From the NCBI GenBank assembly GCA_015680905.1, contig CM027381.1:13059501-13123500 (forward strand): DNA of 64,000 nucleotides, given 5' to 3'. The notes beneath the pieces were generated by a model. It was not told the origin of the DNA, did no database searches, and saw only the letters and a program-made list of their open reading frames with translations. Both the position numbers and the translations under genes were made by a program. Shown here piece after piece: positions 1 through 10,553 of this stretch. The stretch's first letter is position 1; the number at the start of each line of letters is the position of its first letter. The stretch comes from Coptis chinensis (Eukaryota > Streptophyta > Magnoliopsida > Ranunculales > Ranunculaceae).

Positions 1-18
1 TTGTTTGGGGGTGTGCAC

Positions 19-122
19 AGTCTAGGAGAATCTGACTTAAAATGACCCCATATTAAGTCTAGGGGAATCTGACTTAAAATGACCCCACATTAAGTCTAGG
101 GGAATCTAACTTTAAAAGACCC
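19..122 (+). repeat. 37-bp tandem repeat, three copies
   Basis: Three head-to-tail copies begin at about 19, 56 and 93. Each opens with agtctagg and contains aatctgacttaaaatgaccc; the third copy has diverged at its end. Single relatives of the unit occur in the same place in other elements: 11649-11700 in C, 17085-17110 and 17393-17420 in element 1, 28783-28815 (reversed) in element 2, and 46115-46145 (reversed) in element 3. The unit is therefore a normal part of the family that was amplified only in element A. Confidence 0.8.
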
Positions 123-1822
123 ATATAATTTTTTGTAAAATGCCACCTTAATGGAGTATAGGCCACAAAAAATTTCAAACTTAAAAAAAGTTTTCTTATT
201 TTGTTTGGGGGTGGCATATTTTGGTATTTCATTTCAAATCTTTTGTCACCCTTTGCCTGCCTTGTTTACTCCAGTAGAATTTGTGTTAATTAGTACATAA
301 CAGTTTTATTATGCTTCATGTTATCATATTATCTTTATAATATTTTTGTTACAGGTACTTCCAATTTTTCCTACGTTTCTATGGTAAATTCTTTCCTTAT
401 CTATTTACACTTAAAGGACAAAGCGCTCGATTGTTTGGGGATGGGATTGAAATATTTGCAAAAATTAGACACTTTTAGGATGTAAAATACGCACTTTTAT
501 TTATAGAATGTTACAAATCATAAAAATTAGTTAGTTACAAATTTTAATTATGCTATTGAATTGTTTCATGAACCCCCTTCTCCCAAATTGTTTGAGGGTG
601 GTATAGAAACATGTTGTAAATATTTAAGCACATATTAGGTTGTATATTACATATTATTTGTCTTATAAAAATTAGAAAGTAAAAAAAAATAATAAAAAAT
701 ATTTATACTATGCACTTTGAGATAATGGTATTGTTCCCTTCTCCATGATTATATTAGCCCAGAAGTTTCACCTTAGCTCTTAAATTAGAATAGTTTTTAG
801 AAACATAGGTTAATATGTAGGTAATAGTCATTGCATCTTTCCATAAATATATTGCATGAGCATCTATAGTTGTATTGGTAGTAAGTTTTTGAAATCTATG
901 CTAGAGTACTTATTCTACAAATCCTTTGAGAATATAGACTTTAAGCCTTATATGGGTGAAATATTTGAGTAATAACACAAAGAGAGAAGTAAATTCTAAA
1001 TAGAGAAATCATATGTCCATTTTCTTGATCACTATACCATATCCTAAGCGAGAATTTAGGCCCTTTTTGGATCGATATAGCCAGAAATTCAAACCTATAT
1101 GAAATTATTTTTAGCTAGTCGCCCCTATGAGCCTTTCTTTAGCCATTTCATAAACCACAAATCTTTTACCCTTTTATATGAAACAAAATAAAAACAAATC
1201 AGCCTACCTATTTTTAAATGAGTCTGAGAAGTAAGATGAAATGAAAAGAAAAGAGAAAGACCTGTGGAAAACCAAGAATTTGTTAGTTGCTTTAAATAAG
1301 AAAAGAAAATAAAGTTTCCATCCAAATAAAAGAAAAAAATAATAATAAATAAATAAAATAAAAAGTTACAACTCCAAAAACATAATTAAAGGAGTCAAAA
1401 ACTAAAAGAAAAAGAAAAAAAATGGCTAAGGATGGAAACAAAGTGTAGAAGCAAAGTAAGAATAAGGTTTTCTCTAGTTACATAATATGAAGACCCTATT
1501 TTCTCAGACTTATCCTTTTTGAATATATATTTCCTTCATTCTTAAACCATCACCTAATCCCCGCAATACCTAATAAAGACTTCTAGCTCAATTAGGAATA
1601 GGTTAGTGTGATAGTAAGTGGCAGATGTGTTTGATCGACTTCAACTTCCTTGTACATTAATGAGATTGTAAGGTAAAGTTTGCCCATTGCACACTGGAGT
1701 GAGCAAAACTTGACTGGAAAAATCGTAGTGTTTTTGTCTTGATATATATGTGAGGACCTACTTAAGGACGCTATTCCAAAGTTTCATAAACGAATTTGTT
1801 ATTGCATTTTATAGCATAGTTC

Positions 1823-1823
<1 letters not shown>

Positions 1824-1851
<28 letters not shown>
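1824..1851. repeat. (AT)n microsatellite
   Basis: An uninterrupted TA dinucleotide run lies in the 3' noncoding region of element A. Element 1 has only a short tatata at the same place (about 19108), so the run expanded in this copy. Confidence 0.9.
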
Positions 1852-1853
<2 letters not shown>

Positions 1854-2163
1854 TTATCCATAGATGATTGATTATTATACACATATTAGTTTAGATTTCG
1901 AATTGATTATTTTGTATTCATTGCTAGTGAGATGTATAGATATCTGAGAATAAACAAGGAAATAGTAATGTTATTTTTTAGTTGTTGTAGTATAGATGAA
2001 GTTTGTGAGTACCTTCTCTGAAAAACTCTCATGAGGCTATAACTTGTCCACTAGGGAATTCCTTGTGGTTTAAGATCTTATTGCATATGGTCAATGCAAT
2101 CGCACTCAGCGAAACGAGATTAGTTAGAACTCAATTTTTGGTAATTTATTTTAATTCCTCATA

Positions 2164-2202
2164 TTTGCTTGAGGACAAGCAAAATGCTGTTTGGGGGTGG
2201 TT
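2164..2202 (+). promoter_or_regulatory. Terminal hairpin plus polypurine tract of element A
   Basis: TTTGCTTG (2164-2171), loop AGGA and CAAGCAAA (2176-2183) form a perfect 8-bp hairpin. The purine-rich tract tttgggggtgg follows, and the LTR starts with TGATAAG at 2203. In LTR retrotransposons the PPT primes plus-strand DNA synthesis right before the 3' LTR, which fixes the role of the tract. The role of the hairpin is unknown, but it is present at the same place in elements 1, 3 and E. Confidence 0.85.
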
Positions 2203-3480
2203 TGATAAGAGCCCAAAACTGTAGTTTTAACCCATTCATAATATTACATTTAGACCAATTATGTGTTTAATAAATAAAAGTTAGTATTGTTTATGTGGTT
2301 TTGTGTATTTAAGGTCTTGGAGTCAAATATGTGAAGAAATATGTCACTTTTGCAAGAGAAAGGAGCAAAGGTTGGTTGCTAAGAAGTTTTATGATTAAAG
2401 CCCAAGTTTCAAGGAGAAAAGCCTTTTTAAAGCCTAGTCAAAGTTGAAAAGTGAAAGTCAATGCGGGTAGAAAAAGAGTAGAAAAGTTAACAGAACTTCC
2501 ATAGGTTATATCTTTGGACTCAAAGCTCAGAATTTGGCATATTATATGTCAAACCGACCGGAACGAAAATAGCTTTCTAATGGTCCAAGCCTTGGGCCAA
2601 TCAAAGTAGCGAAAGTGGACAAAAAGGCTATCGCAGTAATTTCCTACAAAGAAACCCTTTTTATACTTAAGCAATTAGGTTTTGGGCTTGATTTAATGGC
2701 CCAAAACATAGCTCCAAAGCCCATATATGAAATTGTAAACCTAACCCTCTTCTATATAAAGAGGATTAAGGCTAACCAAAAGTTGGCTACTCTCCTCTTT
2801 AGTTTAGTTTTAATTTTTTCTCTCTCTCTCCCTTTTTAGTTTATTTTAGTTATAGTTAATTAGTTTAGTTTGTAGCCTCCATTAGAACCTTTTAATAAAA
2901 GCTTTAGTTTATTCAATTCAAGTATCTCTAATAAAGTAGTTCTTTATGAAGTCTTATTCTATTTATTATTATGTTTATGATAGCTTCATGATTCTTAGCT
3001 AAACTTCCATTAGAGGGGTTTAATGAAGCTTTGATGAAGACTTGATGTGTTAGTTAGAATTATTGCTTATTCAAGAGTTTCACTCTAGAGGTTAGTTTAT
3101 TCACCATGAGAATGGGTTAAATTTTCTCTCATGCTAATTATTAGTTGGTCTAGATTTCCATGAATAGTTAGGGATCAAATACTTAATCTTTATTAGTTAG
3201 GATTGCAATAATCTACACTAGCATATCAAGAATTTATCTTTATTAGTTACTATTTTTCTCCATAGTTTATTCAATTGCTTAGTTAAATTATTATAAGTTA
3301 AATTCATATAATTAGTTTCATAATATAAATTCACCTATATAAATATTGCTCTCACCATTGTTTCCTTGTGTTTGATTAATTGGATTCTATCTATGTCTTG
3401 GTAGTTTAGGAGTAGAACGATTTTATGACTCTATATATTGCATGAATATATATGTGAGAGTAGGAAATAAATAATTGATA
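2203..3480 (+). repeat. 3' LTR of element A, truncated at its right end
   Basis: The LTR begins TGATAAGAGCCCAAAACTG directly after a PPT. It contains a TATA box (tatataaa, 2753-2760), an aataaaa polyadenylation-like signal near 2893, and the family motif ccattagaggggtttaatgaagc near 3007. Related LTRs continue about 100-150 bp past the segment equivalent to 3410-3480 and end in TATCA. Here the match stops near 3480 at the edge of the LINE, so the terminal TATCA and any target-site duplication are missing. Confidence 0.82.
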
Positions 3481-3493
3481 CCGTAAGAATAGG

Positions 3494-4672
3494 TTAGAGA
3501 AATCTAGTAGAGTTTTTACGGGATATCATGGGCATAATAGCTCTTCGGTTATTCTTTTCTTTTAAGTAGTCATGGAAGTAGGTAGTACCTTTATCACTTT
3601 GAATGAACCAATCATGTGATGATTTTAATTTGATCTCTAGTTTTGCTGCTCTTGCAAGATTCCCATACTTATCCATGGCTTCCTTCTCCTTTCTTGCCAG
3701 AGTTTGATCTAGCGGGTTCAGTTGTAAGAGGTTCTGCGTACATTGTATCTCTTCTTTGGCCACTTCTACCCTTGTTTGGAGGTTTGAGAAATGTAGTTTT
3801 GTCCAACTTCTGAGTCTCATCTTGAGAATTTTGAGCTTTTGGAGAAAGACGTACATGGGATTAGCATCAATTCTCATATCCCATGTTTCTTTTAGAATCG
3901 TCATGAACTCTGGTTGATAGATCAAGCCATTGAAGAATTTGAAAGGGCTCGATCTTTTCACAAAGTTATGCCATCTGAGTATAATTGGAGTGTGGCCTGA
4001 GGTCATATGAGAGATAAATTCAGCTTCAGTCCCTCCATGCACACTGAACCAAGAAGAGTTAACTATGCATCTGTCTATCTTTCTCATAATTCTATTATTT
4101 CCTTCCTGTTTATTAGACCACGTGTAAAAGTGACCTATAAAATTGAGATCCATGAGTCCATTTGATTAGAAGCAGTCAGTGATGTGCTCTATCTCACGAG
4201 GGTGGAGTGGGGCTCCTCCAATTCTTTCCTCAGCTTTCATGACATTGTTAAAATCACCCATTAAGAACCAAGGCTGTGCATTTAGGTTGAGCCATGTAAT
4301 ATCATTCCAAAGCTCATTCCCGCGAGTACTGTCATTTATTGCTTAAATAATAGTAAGGTAAAATGAGACATTTGAGTGCAAAGTTACCATGACATGGATG
4401 TATTGGTCACTTGCAATAATCTTCTGAAGCTGGACTTCAAAGGGATCCCAAGCAACCCATATTCTGCCATTCGGGTCATGCTCATAATTGTTAATTACTT
4501 CCCACTTTGGGCAGTAAGCTTGACTGATAGAATCAAAATTCTCATCTTTTACTTTTGTTTCTGTGAGACCTAGAACAGTCACCTTATTCTCTATCCTCAT
4601 TTTGTTTACTTCTTGCATTTTATGAGAGTCATTTATGCCTCTCACGTTCCATACACATATAGGACCACTCAT
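3494..4672 (-). pseudogene. LINE ORF2, endonuclease domain only (broken)
   Basis: The start at 4672 lies just inside the end of the degraded ORF1. The first part has the hallmarks of an APE-type LINE endonuclease: WNVRGIND near residue 8 and LGLTETKV near residue 34. A stop interrupts at about 4343. The next stretch (about 4310-4160) still reads PWFLMGDFNNV, the GDFN motif, and the frame 4153-3494 continues with FYTWSNKQ and SGHTPIILRW. The C-terminal part is the helical linker that precedes reverse transcriptase in plant LINEs, and the sequence ends there. No reverse transcriptase motif is present in the window for this element. Confidence 0.85.
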
Positions 4673-5193
4673 CTAGAGTTTTTGTGCCTTTTTTTCCTCC
4701 TGACCCCTTGGGTATACCTCTATCTTTTTTCTTGGAAGTATTATGTTGTTGTTTATACTTCTTAGATCTTGTGTTTGTAGAAGGAGGATTGGATTTACTA
4801 GCTGGTGTTTCCAATATTTCCTCGTTAGGTGTAATCTCCTAGGCTGTTGGTATTAGATACAGATGTTCTTCAAAGTATTCAATTTCTTGTTTAGAGACAT
4901 GACCTTCAAGTTCAGCTTAATCATTCCCCTATCCTTCTATATCCAATTATGTTGTTTCCATGTAAATTTGGAGGCAAGCTTCCTCTGTGGAAGGAATCAT
5001 AGCAACAATATCTGTTGTTGGATTCGGGAGAGGTTCCCATACCGCTATAGTTAGTGGGGATGTAGCATTAGGTGTCACCACTGGGACATTTCCATGTGTA
5101 CTTGGGGCATTGCTTACCACTTCAGAAGTAACTGGATTGTTACTTTGTGGAGGGGGCATTTCTACCAATATTTACGTTACTGCTGGTGCTTCC

Positions 5194-6156
5194 TCAGCGA
5201 TTTTCTTGTGATGTTGTAGTTCCTCGTGGTCTCCATTCCGCTACATGATTTCGTCTTTTTAATCTGCATCTCTGGCTTTTGGAGAGTAAAGGTGCAGGGC
5301 CTGCTGGGGCATTTGCATCCTCTTGGTTTGGAAGTTGGTCTTTCCTTTTCTTTGATCTTAGTCTTCTATATTCAGCAGCTAGGTGACCAACCATTTTGCA
5401 ATGAGAGCAAAATTTTGGAAGTTTACCCAATTGTATTTCTTGCCAAAATTCAATGCCATGTTCCACCACTTCCATTGAGATTTTATCTGGGATCGGTTCT
5501 GTCAGGTCAATATCAACCAGTACACTAGCATGATATCCACTATCCCTGTCAAGAGTGTTAGTGTCAACTCTGGTTGAGCATCCAAGTCCTCTTTCTATTG
5601 ACATCAGTAACTTAGCTTCCCAATATTTGAGAGGGAGTCTTGGAAATTTCACCCACACAAGGGTTGAAGTTTGGCGATGTGTGTCTATGTTGAAGTTTGG
5701 TGTCCATTTTGTAAATCTCAGAAGTTGGCCTGCTATATACCATGGTCCTCCATAGATTCTGTTATAGTCATCTTCTATTTCAAAACTAAAATTGGTATAT
5801 CCTTTTCCCAAGGTTGAAACTTTAACTTTTCCAGTTAATCCCCAATCAGTGCTGACTACCGATCTGATTTTATCCAAAGTTAACTTCATATCAACTCGGT
5901 CCACTAAGGATAGTTTACAAGCTTCAATGCCCTTTTCAACAAATCTTATGGGTAGTTTGATGGCTAGATGGTTACCCTTTTTAGTCAGCATAGGCAAAGT
6001 GAAGATATCCACTGGGTTTATGCACTGCTGGTCTGGCCATATCCGCATATGTGCTTCCTTGATTTTGTGTGACAGCGGCATTTCTTCTTGCTCCTTAGGC
6101 TGAGGATTCAGCGCCAGATGAGGATTTGTAGAAAGCTGTCGACCGATCCAAACCAA
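5194..6156 (-). CDS. LINE ORF1 protein (DUF4283 plus CCHC knuckle), one knuckle cysteine lost
   Basis: An open frame of 320 codons. The first two thirds resemble the DUF4283 domain of plant LINE ORF1 proteins, with the stretch GGPWYIAGQLLRFTKW around residues 137-152. Near residues 248-262 is a zinc knuckle of the pattern CX2CX4HX4C, read as CSHCKMVGHLAAEY, in which the last cysteine is tyrosine. The end is basic (RSKKRK and RCRLKRRN). ORF1 proteins of this kind bind the element RNA. A proline- and threonine-rich extension with a lysine-rich end continues in another frame at 5168-4629, so the ancestral ORF1 was longer and is now frameshifted. Family assignment is from recognised motifs. Confidence 0.8.
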   Translation of the reverse strand: MVWIGRQLSTNPHLALNPQPKEQEEMPLSHKIKEAHMRIWPDQQCINPVDIFTLPMLTKKGNHLAIKLPIRFVEKGIEACKLSLVDRVDMKLTLDKIRSVVSTDWGLTGKVKVSTLGKGYTNFSFEIEDDYNRIYGGPWYIAGQLLRFTKWTPNFNIDTHRQTSTLVWVKFPRLPLKYWEAKLLMSIERGLGCSTRVDTNTLDRDSGYHASVLVDIDLTEPIPDKISMEVVEHGIEFWQEIQLGKLPKFCSHCKMVGHLAAEYRRLRSKKRKDQLPNQEDANAPAGPAPLLSKSQRCRLKRRNHVAEWRPRGTTTSQENR

Positions 6157-6539
6157 GATGTGAAGGAGCCATATGACGTATCAAGGTTTTGTAGTTTAAA
6201 GAGAGGAGAAAATAAAGTACGGGTGTTGAGATCTTGGGATTGCTGGTACCCAAGGCAAAGAGAGGCTTCCTTTTCTGAACTCACACTATTAACAGTGTAT
6301 GATTTTACTAGAAAGGAAAAGCAATTTCCATCTCTCTGAACTCAGACTTGAGGATTTTACTAGAGAGATTAAGCTATATTGAGTAATCAGTTGAGAAGAG
6401 AAGCTGATGAGTTTCATTACCTGTTTCGGTAATTTTTGGAGGGAAGACAGAGATAAGAATTCTCACCTACTAAATTTTCCTATTAGTGGTAAACATTGGT
6501 GCACTGGATCAAGGATTTAGAATATGCTTAAGTAACCTC

Positions 6540-7164
6540 CTATCGCCCATTCAAGTTCCCCATTAAAGAAAACATTGCTTTCACAAGGTTATGATGTGGA
6601 CATTCTATAAGAAGATCAGTGTACCAATTCCTGGCCTCGGAAAAGGATTCATGAGGGTTATGGTGGAAGAAATGAATCTTTTGAATCATTTCATCTGTCT
6701 TCAGTGGTGGGTAAAACTGTTCTATGAACAATTGAACAAGTTTAGCCTATGAGTCCACGGAATTTGGCGTTTGGGCAATTAACCAAGATGATGCCTTGTC
6801 GGCTAGGGTGAAAGGAAACATCCTAAGTTTAATTTGTTCCGAGCCTACGGTAGGGATGATGCAATGTAGTGAGAACTTGTTCTATCCTACGTATATGCTG
6901 ATAAGACTTTTCATGGTCTAAACAATGAAAAACTAGTAACAAATTAAAAATATTTTGGGGAATTCGAAAATCTCCCACTAGGTCTGCAAGAACGATGCAT
7001 GTCTTAGGGTCATCATTTAGGGTTTTGTAAAAATCAGAAAGAGGAGTATCTGCTTCTTCAGCCATAGATGAAGGTGTAATGTGTGATATTCTAGAGAGAT
7101 GTGTGCATTGACGTTTACGATAGATAACGTTAGATGGTTTTTTCTTACTAGACCTTAATCTCAT
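6540..7164 (-). pseudogene. Element B gag, N-terminal part, frameshifted
   Basis: The start at 7164 reads MRLRSSKKKPSNVIYRKRQ and lies in a sequence (CTTGCATGAGATTAAGGTC) that is almost identical in elements 1, 2, 3 and D, so this is the ancestral gag start. Next come the conserved gag blocks DFYKTLNDDPKTCIVLADLVG and FNLLLVFHCLDHEKSYQHIRR. The frame breaks near 6840, and the matching sequence continues in another frame as PPLKTDEMIQKIHFFHHNP and RNWYTDLLIECPHHN. Gag forms the virus-like particle. The copy is cut by the LINE and cannot make a full product. Confidence 0.85.
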
Positions 7165-7882
7165 GCAAGGCTAAGTTCAATATGAAAGAACAAAAACATC
7201 AGTCAAACAAACCTGATTATACTAGAATTAAATTCCTCTGACAGAAGAAACGAGAGTGAAAGAAGGAGAACCTGAATGCCTCCTTGCTATGCTTATGAAT
7301 AGTGTCTTCAATACACATCTCAGTGTCTTGTAGAAGCTTGGAACACCGAACCAACAAATATTTCGTTCTAAAATATGACCTGTAACTAACCAAATCGGGC
7401 GAAAAAACTCGGGCTTTCTAAATATTAGGGTGCTCTGTCAAAAAACTTTTATGAAACAGGCTTTCTAGCATTGGTTTGGATAAGTCCTGATGGGCTGGGT
7501 CTTGGAACTGGATTTTTTTTTTCTCGAGTGCGTGCGCGCTTAAAATAGATTACTGAAGAAAACACAAATCAAGTTTATTAGAGGTCAGGTCACGTGCACG
7601 CTCCAAGATTGTGTAAATAGGGCGTGGGCGCATTCTGAGATTGCACTTTACTACTTCAAACTTTTTCAGTAAGGTCTTCGTGAGTACAGGAGCTGTTGTG
7701 AGACCTTGTTTTGAGAAACTTGTGGTATGAAATAAAAACTCAGTCAAGAATCTAGGAATAATGTACGTAAATAACAAAATAGGTGCGAAAATAGTAGGGT
7801 GGGTGGGTGAATTTAGGTTGTTTTAGAATTGAAAAACTAGTGGAATTTATTTCTAAAGGCAACTAAGATGGTAGCGGCGCCA
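7165..7882 (-). promoter_or_regulatory. Element B 5' leader and tRNA-Asp-type primer-binding site
   Basis: Read leftward from 7882 the sequence is TGGCGCCGCTACC, which matches the complement of the plant tRNA-Asp 3' end (TGGCGCCGTTGCC) at 11 of 13 positions. It lies 2 bp from the LTR, as expected for the primer of minus-strand synthesis. The leader to the gag start is about 700 bp. It holds GC-rich clusters (about 7530-7540 and 7580-7640, with ggcgtgggcgc) like those in the leaders of elements 2 and 3. No gene is seen. Confidence 0.8.
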
Positions 7883-7884
7883 TT

Positions 7885-10553
7885 TGATAAACTAGAAATT
7901 GAACTTTTACTCCTACTTATGCTAAAGACACTAGGAAGAAGTAAACTATGTTTTCTAGTTTCTTTTATCAAAGTTCTACTCTCAATTAATCATGTAATAT
8001 AACTAGAGTAAATAATTCGTTCCACTCCTGATTGCTTAGATATTAACTAATTCAACTAATGGTGAACAATTAAACAATGTGAGAGTAATTATTTCTAAAT
8101 AAAACTAATATGGTGAAAACTAATATTGAATCTATTCTAAATTAAACTAGGGAAAATAAGTACTAACTTGTGAATATGAAGAAGGGATTAGAGAGATTCG
8201 AATCCACCTTGATTAATCCTTAACATGCTAGTATAGAGTTTGTTGCAACCCTAATCTTTATATTTTCACACAAGGTTCAAACAAAAAAGTTAGGTCTTTA
8301 TTATCCCTAATTACTTATGGTATCTCTAGCCAAATAATAATTAGCATGAGATGAAGTTGAAACCCATTCTCATGGTGAATGAACTACCCTCTAGTGTAGG
8401 TTTATTTTACTTATCGCTAAATAGAAAAACCTAGACTTGAAGCTCTTTAATACAACTACTCTATACTAAATTATCAAGTCTTCATCAAAGCTTCAATCAA
8501 ACCCCTCTAATGGAGGTTTAGCTATAATTCATTAGACTATCATGGAGTAAATAATGAGAAGAATAAGACATAATTAAAGGAATACTTGTATTAAAATAAC
8601 TTGAAGTGTTTAATGGTGGATAGGCTAATAACATAAACCCTAAAAACTATACTGAACTAAAGGGAAGAGGTAGGAGAGAGAGTGATAAGCACCCAAAAGT
8701 GTAGTTTAAGCCCCTTAATAATACTTTACTTAGGCTAATTATGTTTATAATAAATAAGAGTTAGTACTATTTACGTGATTTTGTGCATTTCCAGACTTGA
8801 AGTTGATTAGGTGACTAAAAGCACCACTTTTGCATGGAAAATGAGTCAAGATGATTTCCAAGGAAGTTCTATATTTAAAGCCCATGAATCATGGAGAAAA
8901 GTCATTTTCAAGCCCAGTCAAAGCTGGGAAGTCAAAGTCAATCCGGGTAGAAAAGGACAGAAAAGTCAACATAACTTCAACAGGCCGTATTTTTGGACTC
9001 GAGCCTACTTTATGTCAAAACGACAGGCTCGGAATAAGCTTTCCAATAGACCATCCTTGACCCAATCAGAGTTGTAAAAGTGGATAAAAAGGGCATGGAA
9101 GTAATTTCCAACAGTTATGGCCTTTTTAGACTTAACCTAATGGACTTTAGGCTCACTTTAGAGGCCCAAAGTCCTCCTTTTTGGCCCATGCACGAAAATG
9201 TAACCCTAACCCTCTCCTATATAAAGAGGGCTAAGACTAAACACTTTCTCTCCTTCCTCTGCTTCCCCTCCTTAGTTAATAATTAGTTTAGTTTAGTTTA
9301 ATTAGTTTTACTTTCTTTAGGGTTAGAATAATTTAGTTTGTAGCCACCATTAGAAACCTTTCAATAAAAGCTTGTTTATTCAATTCTTCTTTACTTTATA
9401 ATGTCTCCTTATTATTGCTTCAGTATAATGATTATAATGACACTAGGCTAAACCTCCATTAGAAGAGGTTTATGAAGCCATGTGAGGATAATTCATTATT
9501 AGTTTTATTGTGTTCTATAAAAGAACGCCAAGTTCTTCATTATGAGTAACTAGAGATAGAGCTCATAACGGAGAACTAGAGTATAGACCTACCACCAAAG
9601 AGATTTGTGGTGGAGTTATACTCTCATGCTAGTGAAATCTCTATCCGAGAGGACTTGGTCTTCATTAAGGATCAATACAAGCGATTCGATACTAACTAAT
9701 AGTCAATCGAATCGCGTGGCGGATTAAACCCCTTCTAATACCTTTATTCATCTTTAAATTCACTGTTTTCACCTCATATCTACTGTTTTGACTCTCATTA
9801 GTGAAGCATATTTGCAATCTAGATTTGTATCCAAGTAGTGTACAACTAGAGTTTAGCGAACACAACTACTCTCCTCTTTATCACATGATTTTAATGAGTT
9901 TTATCTACTATTTTTCAATCATAATTTACTGTTCACGATCTCATAATTCTATTGTTCATCAACGGATAATAAAACCATTATTATCAGAAAGTCTATGAGT
10001 TTTGCCTTAGTCCTCTTTATATAGGAGAGGATTAGCTTTATAATTTTGTGCATGGGCTTTGGATTTGTGTTTTGGGCCACTAAATTAAGTCTAGAAAGGG
10101 TTCCTCTACTAGAATTTACTGCAACATCCTTTTCATCTACTTTTATTACTATGATTAGGTCTAGGCCTAGACTATTAGAAAGCTCTTTCTGATCCAGTCG
10201 TTTTGACATATAATAGGCCTCATTTTGAGGTCTGAATCCAAAGATACGGCTTGCGGAAGTTTTGTTGACTTTTCTACTATATTTTTGTCTGCATTGACTT
10301 TGACTTTTCAGCTTTGACTAGGCTTTAAAAAGGCTTTTTCTCCTTGAAACTTGGGCTTTAATCATAGAACTTCTCTAGCAAGCAATTTGACTCCCTTATG
10401 TTGCAAAAGTGACGTATTTCTTCACATAGTTAACTCCAAGACCTAAAATACACAAAAACACGTAAACAATACTAACTCTTATTTATTATAAACATAATTG
10501 GTCTAAATGTAATACTATTAAGGGGTTAAAACTACAGTTTTAGGTTCTTATCA
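7885..10553 (-). repeat. 5' LTR of element B, split by a solo LTR
   Basis: The left end is tgataaac next to the primer-binding site. The right end is ggttcttatca at 10543-10553, whose reverse is the family LTR start. The intact LTR would be about 1365 bp: 7885-8682 plus 9987-10553. The right piece carries tatataggagagg near 10019, which reads as a TATA-containing U3 on the minus strand. The motif cccctctaatggagg (about 8504) is shared with the other LTRs. Confidence 0.88.
8683..9986 (+). repeat. Solo LTR inserted in the LTR of element B
   Basis: This is a complete LTR of 1304 bp, from TGATAAGCACCC to TATCA, with no internal region beside it. It has a TATA box (tatataaa, 9218-9225) and an aataaaa signal near 9364. 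Its flanks are gagag (8678-8682) and gaaag (9987-9991), a 5-bp target duplication with one mismatch, and the LTR of element B resumes on both sides in the opposite orientation. Its start resembles the LTR of element D more than those of elements 1-3. Solo LTRs arise by recombination between the two LTRs of a full element. Confidence 0.87.

Larger units (their letters stand above)
1..2202 (+). mobile_element. Element A, 3' noncoding internal region (partial Athila-like element)
   Basis: This stretch has no credible gene. It is colinear with 17400-19469 of element 1 and, reversed, with the 3' regions of elements 2 and 3. Shared landmarks include a block around 1060 that reads ggccctttttggatcgatat, an A-rich stretch, and a block near 1615-1690 with gtggcagatgtgtttgatc. 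PPT-like tracts occur at 1-12, about 201-214, 431-445 and 588-601 before the terminal PPT. The coding part of element A lies left of the window. The noncoding status is seen directly; membership in the Athila group follows from the adjoining LTR and the relatives in this window. Confidence 0.8.
3481..6536 (-). mobile_element. L1-type plant LINE, lacking its 3' half
   Basis: Reading leftward there is a 5' UTR (about 6536-6157), ORF1 with a DUF4283-like and zinc-knuckle protein, then ORF2 with an APE-type endonuclease. The sequence stops just before the reverse transcriptase and joins a truncated LTR. Most genomic LINE copies lose their 5' end. This copy keeps the 5' end and lacks the 3' end and poly(A), which points to a later deletion or to an LTR element having inserted into it. 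The right junction with the gag of element B lies near 6536; I could not find a target-site duplication. Confidence 0.82.
6537..10553 (-). mobile_element. Element B: gag, leader and 5' LTR of an Athila-like element (partial)
   Basis: Read leftward, the element runs 5' LTR (10553-7885, with a foreign solo LTR inside it), primer-binding site, leader and the first half of gag, then stops at the LINE near 6536. Protease, pol and the 3' LTR are not present. After 10553 the sequence changes to element C, so B probably inserted into C, but only one end can be seen and no target duplication can be tested. Confidence 0.8.

Noticed and set aside
19-122. CRISPR-like array
   Set aside because: The units are directly adjacent without unique spacers and belong to a plant retrotransposon.
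4863-6339. Several plus-strand frames of 60-100 codons
   Set aside because: All are antisense shadows of LINE ORF1 and its tail.
6484-6560. Target-site duplication for the LINE
   Set aside because: The left end of the LINE is lost, so there is nothing to compare; short matches found were not convincing.
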